Shown: positions 11,874 to 24,149, counted from the first letter of the stretch. The stretch is DNA of 64,000 nt from Eucommia ulmoides (GCA_016647705.1 CM028330.1:33865534-33929533), one strand, 5' to 3'. A program made the numbers and translations. The notes: a model not told the origin generated them from the letters alone.

Positions 11874-11892
11874 TGGTAACTCTGTTGGGGAC
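11874..11892 (+). promoter_or_regulatory. Primer-binding site, Ogre type (tRNA-Arg-like)
   Basis: TGGTAACTCTGTTGGGGAC lies two bases after the LTR. The expected Ogre form is TGGCGACTC-GCTGGGGAC, complementary to tRNA-Arg. The differences (CG to TA, GC to GT) look like deamination of methylated cytosine, so priming is probably lost. The tRNA assignment is from family knowledge. Confidence 0.7.
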
Positions 11893-12116
11893 TATTAGAG
11901 AGTCAAGCCTAGTTAGAGTTTAAATCAATATTCACATTTAAATAAAAACTCGAGAAATACATTTTTATTTTTAAACATAAATAATTCCATTCCAAAAATA
12001 ATAAATATTAATGAATAATAAAGTAAATAAAAAAATATAATTAAAAAAAAATAATAATAATAAAAATAATAAAAATAATAAAAATAATAAAAATAAAATA
12101 AAAATAAAAAATAAAA

Positions 12117-12152
<36 letters not shown>

Positions 12153-13389
12153 GTTAATAATAATTATAATAATAAAAAAAAATAAAGAAATAAAAATTTG
12201 AAATTAAAAGTTTATTTTCACATATCTTGTTTATACTAGCAAGCATACATCTGTTGTCTTTATTTACTGTCATGTATATTTAATGTCTTTCAATACAGTA
12301 TTTCAATTGTTGTCTTTAAATTTCTACATTTCATTTTTGTATACTCTTTCCAAGACAGATCACTCACTTTGCATTGCCTATCATGATGAAAAACCTAAGT
12401 CGTAACCCTTTTAGGGATAGAGAGATCACTCCCCTGGGATCCTGTTACGAAACTCACGTCGCTTGGACCACCAACGAATGATGGATGTTCCCCTAGGAAG
12501 GACCCTGGAGGTTTGAAGGTCTGGGAACCGAAGTTTTCTAGGATGCGCTAGAAGCAAAGCCATAACCACATATAATGAGCCTAAGATAGAGGATAACCAA
12601 AACCCTGTTGTACTTAGGACACTTATCTTGGAGAGTGATTTTGTTTTTATCTTTTGTACAATTATTTACATAATTGTTATACTAGGTAAACTGAACAAAA
12701 TTTCTAGGATAAATAGGGGCATAATAGACAATGTAAGAATTCTTGTTCTATCCCATGCATTGCTAGCTTGCTTGACGTCGAAATAACGTTTTCAAAAATC
12801 GGAATGCAGAGCAAGCTGCAGGAAAGAACAAGAATCCTTGTTGTACCTAATACAATAAACCCTCATATACAAACATCAAATCATTAATGACCATTTCATC
12901 CATGATAATGAACTTAAAATGTACTCTAATAAAAATCACAAATACATTCGCCTTTAAATAAAAAACTCACCTCGAATAAACAAAAAACAAATATCCTTTG
13001 CTAAACAAGTTTGTCTAAAATCCATCCACTAAAGACAACATGAAGTAATCTATTTCGATCGTGCAAAAACACGCCAATCTTACCAAGACTTAAAAAAGGT
13101 GTCATCACACAGTCGGATCAAGACTGTGCAATCCAATATTAAACATACACTGGGTCCCATTTTCCTTGGAAATACATGTCATGTCCAAAGCATGATGTTC
13201 TTTCTCATAAATCCTATACAATAGGGATTATGCACCATTAGGGAAACATTTTGTTTAGGTTCAAAATGCCTTAAGCAGATCAAAACCTTTTATGATAGGA
13301 AGCCAGTTTATGCTCATTAGTCAGACTATCAAAATAAAGTCACCCTTAGAGAGACATCATGAACTCAAATGTGTCTTAAACCCTTCATT
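11893..13389 (+). other. Ogre leader region, non-coding
   Basis: Long untranslated leader. 11990-12200 is almost pure AT simple sequence (AAAATAAT and GATAAT runs). 12380-12640 is more complex and GC-richer. I see no gene in it. Confidence 0.6.
11990..12200. repeat. AT-rich simple sequence
   Basis: Interrupted AAT, AAAAT and AATGAT repeats within the Ogre leader. Confidence 0.9.
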
Positions 13390-13870
13390 GAATCCTAAGA
13401 GTAATAATCTATCTTTGAAGAAATAAAATGACAGATCATGTCATTAGGTCCTAGAGGAAAGGATCCATGTTTTGAGGAAGAAAATAAATAAGTCCTAAGA
13501 TAATTGATCCATGTTTGAGGAGAAACTACAACAATCCTGTCATTAAGTCTTAGGAGAAATGATCCAATTCTGTTATTAGGTCCTCAGAACAATAATTCAT
13601 CTCTGAGGAAGAAAAAGACAAGCATGTCACTAGTCCTAGAGCAATGATCCATTTGTGAGGAATAAAATTATGTTCTTAAGTTCTAAGAGAAATGATCCTT
13701 GTGTTGAGGAAGAAAAAGTACAATTCTATCATTAGGACAATAGTCTATGTTTTGAGGAAAAAATGGGCAAATCTGTCATTTAGTTGTTGGAGTGATGATA
13801 CATTTTGAGGAATAGAAGTTTATCAATTAGTCCTAAAAGCAAATGATCTACACTTTGAGGATAAAAATTT
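13390..13870 (+). repeat. Tandem array, about 60-bp unit, roughly eight copies
   Basis: Each unit carries TCCTAAGAG-AATGATCCAT-TTTTGAGGAAGAAAA followed by a spacer with ATGTCATTAG. Copies are strongly diverged and of uneven length. It lies between the leader and gag of the Ogre-like element. Confidence 0.7.
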
Positions 13871-14199
13871 AATCATCTTATAGCCCTAAATAACTCTATC
13901 TTCAAAGTCAAAGACAAACCAAAAGTTGCAAGTTACCTTGGTCCTATGAAAACGAAATTCAAACCAAGGTCTAACCAAAACATATCTCATAATTAACTGC
14001 TAGAGTTACATCTCCCTAGGATTGCATACATACAACACGAATATAATCAACCAGGTAGACACACTCACACATAGTCAATATTATAACCATGCATAAAGAT
14101 AGGATAATTTGCATCCTTAAAAGTTCATTAGTAGAAGTTTAGGTTGTTAATCACTTAATAAATCTAGAAAAATCTACTTTAGGTGACTTTTCGTTAAAA

Positions 14200-15037
14200 G
14201 CAATTTGAGATCCGCTCACATGATCGTAAATTAGACTCAATCCCTCCCTCTGTTGGAAGTACTTTGAATGACTCCAAAATTTCGACGATGCGGGAAGACA
14301 TTACCTCCCTGAAGCAAATGCTGAGCCAGATGAACCTAGCCTCACTATTCCAAGAAGAGGATAAATTATCGTCACTTGGAAATACACTTAGCATGATAAA
14401 ATGTTGAGCTAAATTACGAATCAAGAGGCTCCATCATGGAAAATGGATTACTATTGAAAATCACAATAGCCTTGCTAAATAGGAAGATGTCATTTGTGCC
14501 ACCATTGCAAGTCAAGACCTGCCTAGCTGGGAGAAAAACCTTGAAACTAAGGAAAACTCAGTCCAAGGAGAAATATCCAAGATATAGAAGCAGATGGACT
14601 ACATAAACCAATCTATTAATGAGATCAAATAGGTTATCTGGACACGTATCCACCTAGAGGACCAAACTTTCATCTCATCTCCATATCCAAACAGCTCTCC
14701 TCAAAACCGCAATCAACTACAGACTCCAATTCAATTGCCTCATCAAGTCTTCAAGCCTATCCAAACACCTAAAGAAATGAGATAGTTCACCTTATTCCCT
14801 ACTCCATTCTCTCAAATCTACCGCTATTGCTTCAAAAATAAATTATTTGCACCTATTCCCCCTAACCAAAGAAACCTTCAGGATCTGAGGTTTAACCCTC
14901 GCATTTTTTGCCAAAACCACTCTAGAGGGATTGGTCATCGTACTAATCAGTGTCAGGACTTCAAGAACCATATTGAGGATCTCATCCAGATAGGGATCAT
15001 AAGTATCTCAGAAGAAAATATGATCATCAAAGAATAG
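14200..15037 (+). pseudogene. Ogre-type gag remnant
   Basis: One frame can be followed for about 280 codons with roughly seven in-frame stops. The N-part is helical and charged (TMREDITSLKQML, then WEKNLETKENSVQGEI and KQMDYINQSINEI). The C-part contains LFPTPFSQIYRYCFKNKL, PIPPNQRNLQDLRFNP and FCQNHSRGIGHRTNQCQDF, followed by KNHIEDLIQIGII. In Ogre/Tat gag the equivalents are a YT-LP-S-SQ-Y-L block and a CAYH-GH-T-C-LK-KIQDLI block, a degenerate zinc-knuckle-like CCHC region; here the pattern is C-x2-H-x4-GH-x4-C. The full frame is longer than the track suggests because stops split it. It would have formed the virus-like-particle coat; it cannot make a full protein now. Confidence 0.7.
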
Positions 15038-17926
15038 GGGAAGAAACGTCTATATCTTCATTTCCTTTAGTTTCTTAAGTACTTTCTAATAAACCAAGTA
15101 TTATCTTATATACCTATGTACTAGATCTACAAATCACTAAATGCAAGCTTATTTTATCTTAAGTCGATTCATGTATTCATACTCTAACTTCCATAAATTA
15201 ATTTGTTTATTGTAATTTGCACACCACGAATACCCAAAATAATGATAACATATTTTAATAAATTAGACTATTATCCAAAGGAAAATGTAAAAAGAAATGT
15301 CTTGTTTCAACTAGATGATGGTGAGATATTGGCAATAAAATCTAAGAAAAATTAGAAAGAAACCTTAAGAGCCCTGATATGGAATCGTTACATATGTTCC
15401 AACCCAGGGATTGTAAAGAAACCAAGAAGAATTTCAACCAACATACCTATCCAGAAGACTTTAGTTGATATCATTCTTAAGGAACCCTAAGAAGAGAAAA
15501 GTTATCTTAGAACCTTGCCTCGCCTTAAGAAAATTCTCAAGAGAGGGGCTGGTAATCATAAACCCTTCTCAAGGGTAAATCAAGTAGCCAAGGTCGTGTT
15601 CAGGAAAGATTGGAAGATTCCATCAAATAAATCCTTAGAAATTTGTGATACTTAGCTTTACCCAAAGTTCCCAAAAGGAGTAAGACATGTAACTAGAAGA
15701 ATCTTTTAGAAATGAATCAAGTTGGAAGAAGATAATAAGACCTCCTCAACCAGAATAATGGAGGAAATATCTAGAAGATTCATGATATGAAGGATAAATG
15801 GATGAAGTATAAGAACCTGACCTCACCAAAGCAAAGTTCTTGAAAGGTCGGGTAGATTAACAAAAGAAGATAGTCTAAACTAGGATTTTACACCAGCAAT
15901 AACTACTCTGGAAGCATGTGGAAACCTACTTAAAATAAAAGGTAGGATAAAACTTGTAAGATTAAAGACAATCAAGAATGGGAGAAGGCAACAAAACTTC
16001 ACTAAGATTGTAGCCGATAATGGAAGTAGCTGGGATAAGGGTAAAATCAACGAAGACCTCGAGGCTGACTCAAAAATACCATAATTCTCTAAAACTCTAT
16101 AAAAATCATGGAAAATGTGTTAAGAGAAAATAATAAAATAAAGACCAGTCTTAGAAAGTTTCTAAACACTGAGTGGTCACACGAAAGCAATTAGGTGAAA
16201 CACGCTTTCTATACAATCTGAGTATTAAATTGTAGGAGTGTCTCAACACTGAGTGAATTGGGTCAATTAGATCGGGATCACTACCCAAAGCTTGCTACAT
16301 GGATTATATAGGAAGTATGAGTCTTTACTTGCTAGAGTGAAGAAAAAAGAAATAAGAATGAAAATAATTCTCTTAAGACTACTAGGATAAGACAACATTT
16401 GGTTGTCGTTATTAACTAACACTTGTTTCTCTATCACTTCTTTTCTCCTTCCTTTGAGTCATCTCGGGAAAGCCCATTCCGTTTACCCTCAGTTTAAGAG
16501 AAAAGAAGTGAAGCAGAGCCGTCGAAGAAATCGTGGGTAGCATACATGGCCTAGGTAATCTGGATAACAATCTTAGAAAATATCAATATTTAAACTTGAT
16601 GGAATTGAACTTAACAACTTTGTTAACTAATAACTATGATACTTGGTTTAAATTACTACTGAACTTACGTTTATTATAATTTAGATTAATATTATGGAAA
16701 AAATCGCAACAAACATTGAGATGATTAAATGTTTGAATATGATTACTTGAGTATACTCTAGTCAAAATAATCTCGCGCAAACGTGAAAACGAAAATATGC
16801 ATGGCATATAGGTTAATTCCTAAAACATTAGAAATGAACTTGGGAAAGTACGGGAAATGAAAAGAAGAATCCTTGCTAAATAAGCCATTCATTCGAACCC
16901 TCTCCCAAAACTCATCCAAAAGTTATTCAAAGCCCGAGCCAAATCAACAGTGATCTCTATTCTGAGCTTGATATTCCCATTCTAGAAATCCTGACCTCAT
17001 CCCAACAAGACATGAAATAACCCTCCCATATCCCTATCCAAACCTTTCCATCTTGCAACCAAAAACCAGACACTGTTCGAAGAAAAATCCTAATCATAAT
17101 TCCAATTGTAACAAGAAGTAAAGAAGCAGGAAGCCTCTCAGAAGCACCGATCAACTTTTCATATCAGAAACGGCATAGAAACAACCAGGGGAGATGGTTA
17201 ATAGAAAAAGATACCCAACGCAAACATTCTAGGAGAAAACTAGCATCCCTAAATCATACAATACATAAGTCAGTATCAAAGTACTACACAAGCACTATGC
17301 ATCACATCTTATTTAGGCATACATAACTTCATATACATGAGGAAACTTAGGCATCATACTTCAAGCAAAAAACTATGGCATCTTGCATACCATATTGCAT
17401 CAATAAGTCTTTGTCAGTATAACACTTGCACTCATACACCTTATCTGGAAGCTCTAGTAGGCTTGCAGGAAATCCTTTGATATGTAATCTGGTCAAGTTA
17501 CCTCACCAGTCACTGTACCGTTGTTCATCTCTGGTATTGGTTTCAAACCAACCCAGAAGTTAGACAAGGATTCAACCTCACATAAGGTGTGTCTTGATAA
17601 TAGATTTTACCCATTCCTATGAAATTTCGGGTTATAGTAGGGTGTCCTTAGAAAATTGACCTTGCTAGGATCCAATGGAATCTTTTTAGGATTGAGTAAA
17701 TTCTAGCATTGTTCAAGAACTCTAAATACCAAGCATCCAGTAGCCCAGAACAAAACAACGAAATTCAAAGACTTAAATAGGCTACCAATTAATATAACAA
17801 TCAATCTCAAAAAAGCTAATACTTAGGCAAGAAACTATATCCATTAGACTAGGGTAAGATTACGGCCGACTAATGTAGCTATCTTTACTCGCAATAAGTA
17901 CGATTCTTAGAATCATCTCAGCCCGG
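15038..17926 (+). other. Ogre internal region without recognisable pol
   Basis: About 2.9 kb with broken coding-like stretches (15250-15700 gives KTLVDIILKEP and SYLRTLPRLKKILKR-like segments full of stops), but none of the protease D-S/T-G, RT Y-x-DD or integrase HHCC motifs could be found by eye on the plus strand. The order of a normal Ogre would place pol here. I infer replacement or deletion of pol, that is, a non-autonomous derivative. Confidence 0.5.
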
Positions 17927-18203
17927 AACTACGTTCGACTTGATCCTTGGTAGATTACCAAAGTACGTAGGAACCCAAGTGGGTTCGATTGAAATGAAAA
18001 AAAAAAAAAGGTATTGGCTTCACAATATTCTCTCAGTCCTATAGTAGGGCGCATCTCTAGGAAGAGTCCTTTGACTCTCCTAAAAAAAACATTTTCGCTC
18101 TCCCTGTTATTTAAACAAACAATAGGTGCCTAAGAAAGAACTACTCTTAACCTGATCCTTGGCAATATGCCAAGTATGTAGAAAACGTATTTAGGCTCGG
18201 TCA
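17927..18203 (+). repeat. Two hairpin units upstream of the nested insertion
   Basis: Unit at 17927 has stem TTGGTA (17947-17952) with TACCAA (17956-17961), a second hairpin AACCC/GGGTT (17972-17985) and outer CTACGT/ACGTAG. Unit at 18139 has a perfect 7-bp stem CTTGGCA (18158-18164) with TGCCAAG (18168-18174). Flanks match the LTR and 25-kb units, but the stem sequences are different. Confidence 0.75.
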
Positions 18204-19359
18204 TCCAACTGTAAGAACCCCCAGCCATAGGCTAGAGCGTGTTCTCACAATATCTATCATCGTACATAGATTGGAACTTATAAAGTCCATTGTATGCTCT
18301 CCACCAAACGATAGTGGTCTAAGTTCATATTAGCACTCTCTATTAAAAGGTGCTAGGGGGTTGGTAGCGCGTAAATACGTCGCTACTTACACCGCAAGTG
18401 TACGGGTTAAGTTTTAATATAGAATAGGAGAATAGGGGTATCGTGTCCACAGGGATTGGTTGTGATTATTATCAATTACCGCGATTATCATAACATAATT
18501 TTATCTAGGCGGTACAAAATGTATATAAAATTAAAATAAACTAATACTAAAATACTAATTAAACTATACTAATACTAATATGAGATGTTTAGGGAAAATA
18601 TTGCCTAGGGATTAACTTTGTTTACAAAAACATATTTGGTCTCGTTTTAATTTACGTTAGCGGCGTTCAACCTATCCGACAATCTCAGTTCGTAAACTCA
18701 CTCGCCACCTCTCCCGAGTGTAAGACGAGGGAATACGTGACTTCGCGTCAACGAAGAAGTCCCCTTCAACGTCTTAATGACCCTAGGTCATTTGAGTCTC
18801 GCCCCAACGTCATTGATTGCACACTTTCCACCTCCCTCCCAGATTATTGGATCGTCACGTTGTGTTTATCCTAGTCCGAATCCGGAGTTACCTCTCCCGA
18901 GTGTCAAACTTCGTATTCTCTAATTATCTAAACAAGCATAATATCAAAGAATAACGGTAAACACAATCCAAATAGCGAAGAACAACCATTAAATGAAACA
19001 CATACTCAAGCAAACAATATTTTCATAAATATATATTAATCCCTAGACAAAATCCGTTTAGCTCATTGTCATAACCGTTTATACAATGGAAAAGGAGCTA
19101 AACGTGCTCAACTAACTACTGAAGTTAAGAAAATAAAGAAAAAATGAAAGAAACTTAGCCGTAGTCCGAAGATTTGCCGCTAAAAATGTTTCGGGATCGC
19201 TTTTCCTTCTTCGCAACGTGTTCTTCTTCTTCGGAATTGGTTGAACACTCCCAAAAACACTCTCTAAAATATTAGGACCCTCATGGAGATTTCATGGCCG
19301 GAGGAGAGAGGAGGATAAGAAATAGGGAGCCAAAAATATCCTAAATCTGTGCAGAGGTG

Positions 19360-19560
19360 ACTACCGCGGCGGTGGGGTATGTCGGTTTGATTTTCGCTGC
19401 AACGGTGGAGAAGGCGGTAGATTCAGGACCTCTCTACAGTTTCACTGCCATAGCGATGGTTCTCACCGCTACGGTGGTGAGTTTACAACAACTTAAGGCC
19501 CTTTCTGCATTTTCACCGCCTCGGTAGTGGTCTGGACGCCGAGACGGTGGTCTGTCTTTC
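19360..19560. repeat. GC-rich palindrome cassette in the 3' LTR
   Basis: A GC-rich island in an AT-rich LTR with repeated CCGC and GCGG dyads, for example TGACTACCGCGGCGGTGG and TCACCGCTACGGTGGTGA. Equivalent blocks sit at the same relative place at 23430-23640 and 62255-62430. Confidence 0.7.
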
Positions 19561-19739
19561 AGAATATTGCCCTTGTGCTTGTTTTTCCATCGTTCTTGAT
19601 CCAATATGATCGTTTATAATCCGTTTTCATACCGTTTCACCCTACACACCTGATTCATAGCAAAAAGAGTATAAACATATTAAAATGTACTAAAACATAA
19701 TAAACATATTCTAAAATTAGCAAGTTCGGTTTAGAAATA

Positions 19740-19760
19740 GATAGGTAATTTATACCTATC
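19740..19760. repeat. LTR-terminal hairpin
   Basis: GATAGGTA, five-base loop ATTTA, TACCTATC: a perfect 8-bp dyad ending one base inside the LTR edge. The same dyad is at 23819-23839 in the other LTR. Confidence 0.85.
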
Positions 19761-19761
19761 A

Positions 19762-19780
19762 AACACCCCCAAACTTAGAA
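19762..19780 (-). promoter_or_regulatory. Polypurine tract of the nested element
   Basis: Plus strand AACACCCCCAAACTTAG directly next to the LTR. On the minus strand this is the purine-rich TTTGGGGGTG tract that primes plus-strand DNA synthesis. Confidence 0.75.
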
Positions 19781-21588
19781 TATTCCTAGTCTCGAGCAAA
19801 ACACCCACGCAATAAAAGAAAATATAAAAACTAAAAATAAAAAACGCTAAAAATAAAAATGTGCAAGTTTTGATTATCATCTACTGACCAAACGAATTTT
19901 CTCTCATCGACCCCCAATCCTATCGAGTTCAAGCATAAAACACACCATGTGGTATTCTAGAATTTCAACATTTTGATGATATTAAGCGTCATTCTAGATC
20001 CTACTAAAGTGTGTGTATTTGAAACTCAAATATATAAATATCCGTTAATCGGATTGGATTATCCACCATATAAGCGCATGATAGAAAAAACCCGAGGGTA
20101 TAGTGAATCCATAGGCTTGACCAGGTTCTATTATCTACTAATGTAGGCTTGGAAGTTCAAGGAGATCATTAGGCCTTGATTCGGTTTTGAAAAATTGGCC
20201 AGGGGTATATCGAAAATACAAAACAGGTTAATCATCGTTAACTTGACAATACCCAAGGCACATGCTTGGCACTCTCACACTCGAAACCCCATAGATAGAA
20301 TTTGAAACAACTTTGAACATTCATTAAAGAACAACGTACTCACTTGTCAAAAGAAATGGAAAATAAAAACCATACATATATGTTTTATTCTTTTTTTTTC
20401 TTTTCAACGAACACCCCCCCCCCCCAAACTTATTCGATTGTTACAATTGAAGGGGTGTGTGAAATACAAACAAAAAATGACAAGTAAGTACTTGAATACC
20501 AAACCAATTACAAGTTTGCCCTAAACCCAACCGCTCACATCAAGTAGTATTTGCAATCTACTAGCTTGATTCTCTCAGATTGTGCCTTCAGTTTAGCGAT
20601 GTAGGTTTGGAAAGAAGTTTTATCAGTCAAATGGTATTTGTTAAGTGTTCAGAATTGAAACAGTGTTTAGGCTTTGACAAGGTAACGAGGGATAATAATA
20701 TATCAAGGTAAGCTTAAAAAGGCTCAAGCGAGAAAATGAATGCCTAAATCATGTCTTCCGAACTACCTCGCCTAGGATTTCACCTTGAATTTCCCCCAAA
20801 TCAAGTTCTAGAAACCCTAATGTCATTAATTTGGGTGCAGATAATCGTTTTCAAATCAATTAGACAGTTATATAATGAGTTTACGTGTTCGTGCAAGTAG
20901 GATCTATAATAACTATTACTAAAACATAATATTGAGCACACAGAACATACATGCATGAGCTTTATGCTCGACCTCAATAAACAACCAGGGGATAGACTCA
21001 TCATGGGGTAATGGCCCAGATAAAGTCAAAACTCAGTACATGCACAAAAACTACCCTAAACAAACATGCACACGTAAAAATAGTAAAACATAAACTATAA
21101 CTAAAACATACTAATACATCACCACCAACTTAAAACAGGTGATGTCCAAAACAACTCATCAACGATCTCAATAGACATAATATAGCATGAAAATGAAGAT
21201 GGGGGTTTAAAACACGTACCTGGGAGGTGAGAGAATCTCGCCTCCGAATCAAATCGACGAAGATGGATCTAATTTATTTATTTTTCCTTGGGTTGCCTCC
21301 CAAGAAGTGTTTGATTTATGGTCGTCAGCTTGACACGTCGAAGTACTCGTCAAAAAATGACTTCTGCCCGTAGTATGTGTTACATAACACTACGTACGAG
21401 TCTTAGTTTAAAATTCCCTCAAGACTAGCAAGATAAGGCTCTGAATGGATCGATCTTTCAACATCACACCTCACCAGCTCATGTACTTGGTGGGCATGAA
21501 AAGACGTTGCTAAAGGTGGTGAAGGATAAGTGAGGCACATCAGATCCTTGTAGATATGATCGTCTTGGATCGACTGCGACGTCATGAG
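19781..21588 (-). other. Non-coding interior of the nested element
   Basis: No gene seen. It includes a second C-rich tract (20407-20432) that copies the primer-tract context, preceded by a T-rich run. Much of 19762-21100 is alignable by eye with 62609-64000, showing a family of related elements. Confidence 0.65.
20407..20432 (-). promoter_or_regulatory. Second polypurine-like tract inside the element
   Basis: AACACCCCCC with 13 C's in a row, then AAACTTA, repeats the context of the primer tract at 19762 about 650 bp further in. The related element has CCTCCAAACTTA at the same place (63279-63290). Confidence 0.5.
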
Positions 21589-22287
21589 CTAGAATTCAAA
21601 TGGTAAAAATTCACAACGATTAATATGTGAATTTTCATCGCCGCTCCACACTTCAGTTCTCTCTTTTTCAGCTTCAACAATGAATTCTCCCAAGCTCATC
21701 CCGCTCATTTTCGGTTCCTCATGGTGGCTTTCATTGGATATGGTGTATGTATCTCCCAATGCCACTGTGTCTGACTCGACCTCAATCAAGCAGATGAGCT
21801 GACTGATTTGCGTCTGCAAAGACGTTACGGTCGTATCGATGTCGGTGCAGACCATCTCGATATAATCAAGATGATCCTCGTGCTCGTTGATCCGGTCATT
21901 TGTTTCCCTCAAGACTCTCTGAGTCTCCCCCATGACAGTAGCGAATATTTCTTCCAGATTGGGAAAATAATCCTCATTGTGGTCTGGAGTGTCAATCCAT
22001 GGCACCATAGTATTGAAACTACGAAAATCAAAGGCCTCTATGTCTTTCAGCAACTAATAGGCTTTGTCCACGGTTAGTTCATAGAAATAGGTGCTAGAAT
22101 TTCCTCATTCCACTCACATTCTGGTTACGGTTTGTAAACCATCGAAAAAGTTCAATAGTTGACACTTCCTCGGGAAACGATGGTTTGGAAACCAGAATAG
22201 CAATTCCTTGTAACGATCCCAAGCACTATAAAATGGCTCAGAATCTTGTTGAAAGAAATGAATCAATACCTGCCGATCTAACATCAT
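21589..22287 (-). pseudogene. Retrotransposon gag-like protein (gag-only element)
   Basis: A single frame of about 230 codons runs from ATG at 22287 to 21589 with three in-frame stops near codons 71-94; the last 154 codons are open. The N-part matches the plant retrotransposon gag core (Retrotrans_gag, PF03732): HFFQQDSEPFYSAWDRYKEL, FPNHRFPRKCQLLNFFDGLQ, then ELTVDKAY-LLKDIEAFDF. In Athila-type gag the equivalents are FYEAWERFKDLL, CPHHGIP, Q-FYNGL and A-DLLEEMA. The C-part is acidic and probably coiled coil (RVLRETNDRINEHEDHLDYI). There is no zinc knuckle and no protease. Length is short for gag. Two of the stops are TAG or TGA in contexts that fit decay of Gln or Arg codons. Confidence 0.75.
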
Positions 22288-22407
22288 TAAGTACCATGCA
22301 TAAGAAACAAAAACAAAACTACAAAGAAAAAATTATACACAAAATAAATGCATAAAGTAAAATTGGGTTATTTACTCATAATATCTATAATAATCAAAAA
22401 CACACAA

Positions 22408-22425
22408 TCCCCAGCAACGGCGCCA
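22408..22425 (-). promoter_or_regulatory. Primer-binding site, tRNA-Asp type
   Basis: Plus strand TCCCCAGCAACGGCGCCA, so minus strand TGGCGCCGTTGCTGGGGA, five bases from the 5' LTR. Athila-like plant elements use TGGCGCCGTTGCCGGGGA, complementary to tRNA-Asp; one base differs here. Confidence 0.8.
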
Positions 22426-22430
22426 AAAAC

Positions 22431-23840
22431 TTGTTAGCGCGTAAATACGTCGCTACTTACACCGCAAGTGTACGAGTCAAGTTTTAATATAGAATAGAAG
22501 AGTAGGGGTATCGTGTCCACAGGGATTGGTTGTGATTATTATCGATTACCACGATTATCATAACCTAATTTTATCTAGGCGGTAAAAAATGCATATAAAA
22601 TTAATATAAACTAATACTAAAATATTAATTAAACTATACTAATACTAATATGAAATGTTTAGGGAAAACATTGCCTAGGGATTAACTCTGTTTACAAAAA
22701 CATGTTTGGTCTCATTTTAATTTACGTTAGTGGCATTCAACCTATCCAACAATCTCAGTTCGTAAACTCACTCGCCACCTCTCCCGAGTATAAGATGAGG
22801 GAATACGTGACTTCGCATCAATGAAGAAGTCCCCATCAACGTCTTCCCGATCTTAGGTCATGTGAGTCTTACCTCAACGTCATTGGTTGCACACTTTCTA
22901 ACTCCCTCCTGGGTTATTGGATCGTCGCATTCTATTTATCCTAGTCCGAATCCGGGGTTACCTCTCCTGAGTGTCAAACCCCGTATTCACTAATTATCTA
23001 AACAAGCATAATATCAAAGAATAATGGTAAACACAATCCAAATAGAGAAGAACAACCATTAAACGAAAAACAAACTCAAATGAATAACATTTTCATAAAT
23101 ATATATTAATCCCTAGACAAAATCCGTTTAACTCATGGCCATAATCGTTTATACAATGGAAAAGGAGCTAAACGTGCTCAACTAACTACCGAAGTTAAGA
23201 AAATAAAGAAGAAATGAAAGCAACTTAGCCGTAGTCCGAAGATTTGCCGCTAAAAATGTTTTGGGATCGTTTCTTCTTCTTTGCAACGTGTTCTTCTTCG
23301 GAATTGGTTGAATACTCCCAAAACCTCTCTCTAAAATATTAGGACCCTCATGGAGCACTCATGGCCAGAAGACAGGGGAGGAGAAGAAATAGGGAGGCAA
23401 AAATATACTAAAAATATCCTAAATTTGTACAGAGGTGACCGCTGTAGAGGTGGGGTATGTCGGTTTGATCTTCACTACAACGGTAGAGAAGGCAGTAGAT
23501 TCAAAACCTCTATGCATTTTCACCACCATGGTGGTGGTTCTAACCGCTGCAGCGGTGAGTTTACAACAACTTAAGGCCCTCTTTACATTTTCACCGCCTC
23601 GGCGGTGGTCTGGACGCCGAGGCAGTGGGCTGTCTTTCAGAATATTGCCCTCGTGCTTGTTTTTCCACCGTTTTTGATCCGATATGATTATTTATGATCC
23701 GTTTTCATACTGTTTCACCCTACACACCTGATTCATAGAAAAAAAGAGTATAAACATATTAAAACGTACTAAAACGTAATAAACAGACTCGAAAACTAAC
23801 AAGTTCGGTTTAGAAATAGATAGGTAATTTATACCTATCA
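22431..23840 (-). repeat. 5' LTR of the nested gag-only element (1410 bp)
   Basis: Begins TTGTTAGCGCG and ends TACCTATCA on the plus strand, colinear with 18361-19761. Carries its own version of the GC-rich cassette (23430-23640) and the terminal hairpin (23819-23839). Confidence 0.9.
23430..23640. repeat. GC-rich palindrome cassette in the 5' LTR
   Basis: Contains ACCGCTGCAGCGGT (perfect 14-bp palindrome), CACCACCATGGTGGTG (perfect) and CACCGCC-TC-GGCGGTG (7-bp stem). The 74- and 80-codon frames here are by-products of this composition. Confidence 0.75.
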
Positions 23841-23845
23841 GGGGG

Positions 23846-24149
23846 TAACAAAATGACAACCCAATAAAGAAAATGAGTCATTCAATTTCAGTTTCTAAGG
23901 AAGGTCTTAGGTTTATCTAAAAACAACAATTCTGAAATCAGGTTGAAAAAATCAAAATTCGACTAGTAATTCAAAATTCTTCAGGATTAGAAGGATTGAA
24001 GGTCAAAAACTGCTAGGAATCTTGCAAACTGGCATAGAAAAATACAACTTTTGATTATCTATGTGCCAAGTTTCTTTCGTGACTAATATCTCATTATATA
24101 TAGTCGAAAAAATAAACGGCATAAGAAAAAGGGAGAGGTAAGGGAAATA
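23846..24149 (+). other. Ogre internal DNA right of the nested element
   Basis: Resumption of the Ogre-like internal region after the GGGGG duplication. AT-rich, with no gene seen. Confidence 0.6.

Larger units (their letters stand above)
18361..19761 (-). repeat. 3' LTR of the nested gag-only element (1401 bp)
   Basis: Begins TTGGTAGCGCG and ends TACCTATCA on the plus strand. Contains a GC-rich palindrome block at 19360-19560 and an 8-bp terminal hairpin (19740-19760). Confidence 0.9.
18361..23840 (-). mobile_element. Gag-only LTR retrotransposon nested in the Ogre-like element
   Basis: LTRs at 18361-19761 and 22431-23840 are direct repeats, about 6% different over the first 200 bp by eye. 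GGGGG flanks both sides (18356-18360 and 23841-23845) as target duplication. A primer-binding site (minus, 22408-22425) and a primer tract (minus, 19762-19780) give minus-strand polarity. The 2.7-kb interior holds only a gag-like frame. This fits the TR-GAG class of non-autonomous elements, of Athila/Tat-like origin by its gag and primer site. A sibling element lies at 61266-64000. Confidence 0.9.

Noticed and set aside
21808-22077. 89-codon plus-strand frame
   Set aside because: Lies antisense to the gag frame of the nested element, which has family homology; this frame has none.
23350-23677. Overlapping 74- and 80-codon plus-strand frames
   Set aside because: Produced by the GC-rich palindrome cassette of the LTR; the other LTR copy does not keep them intact.
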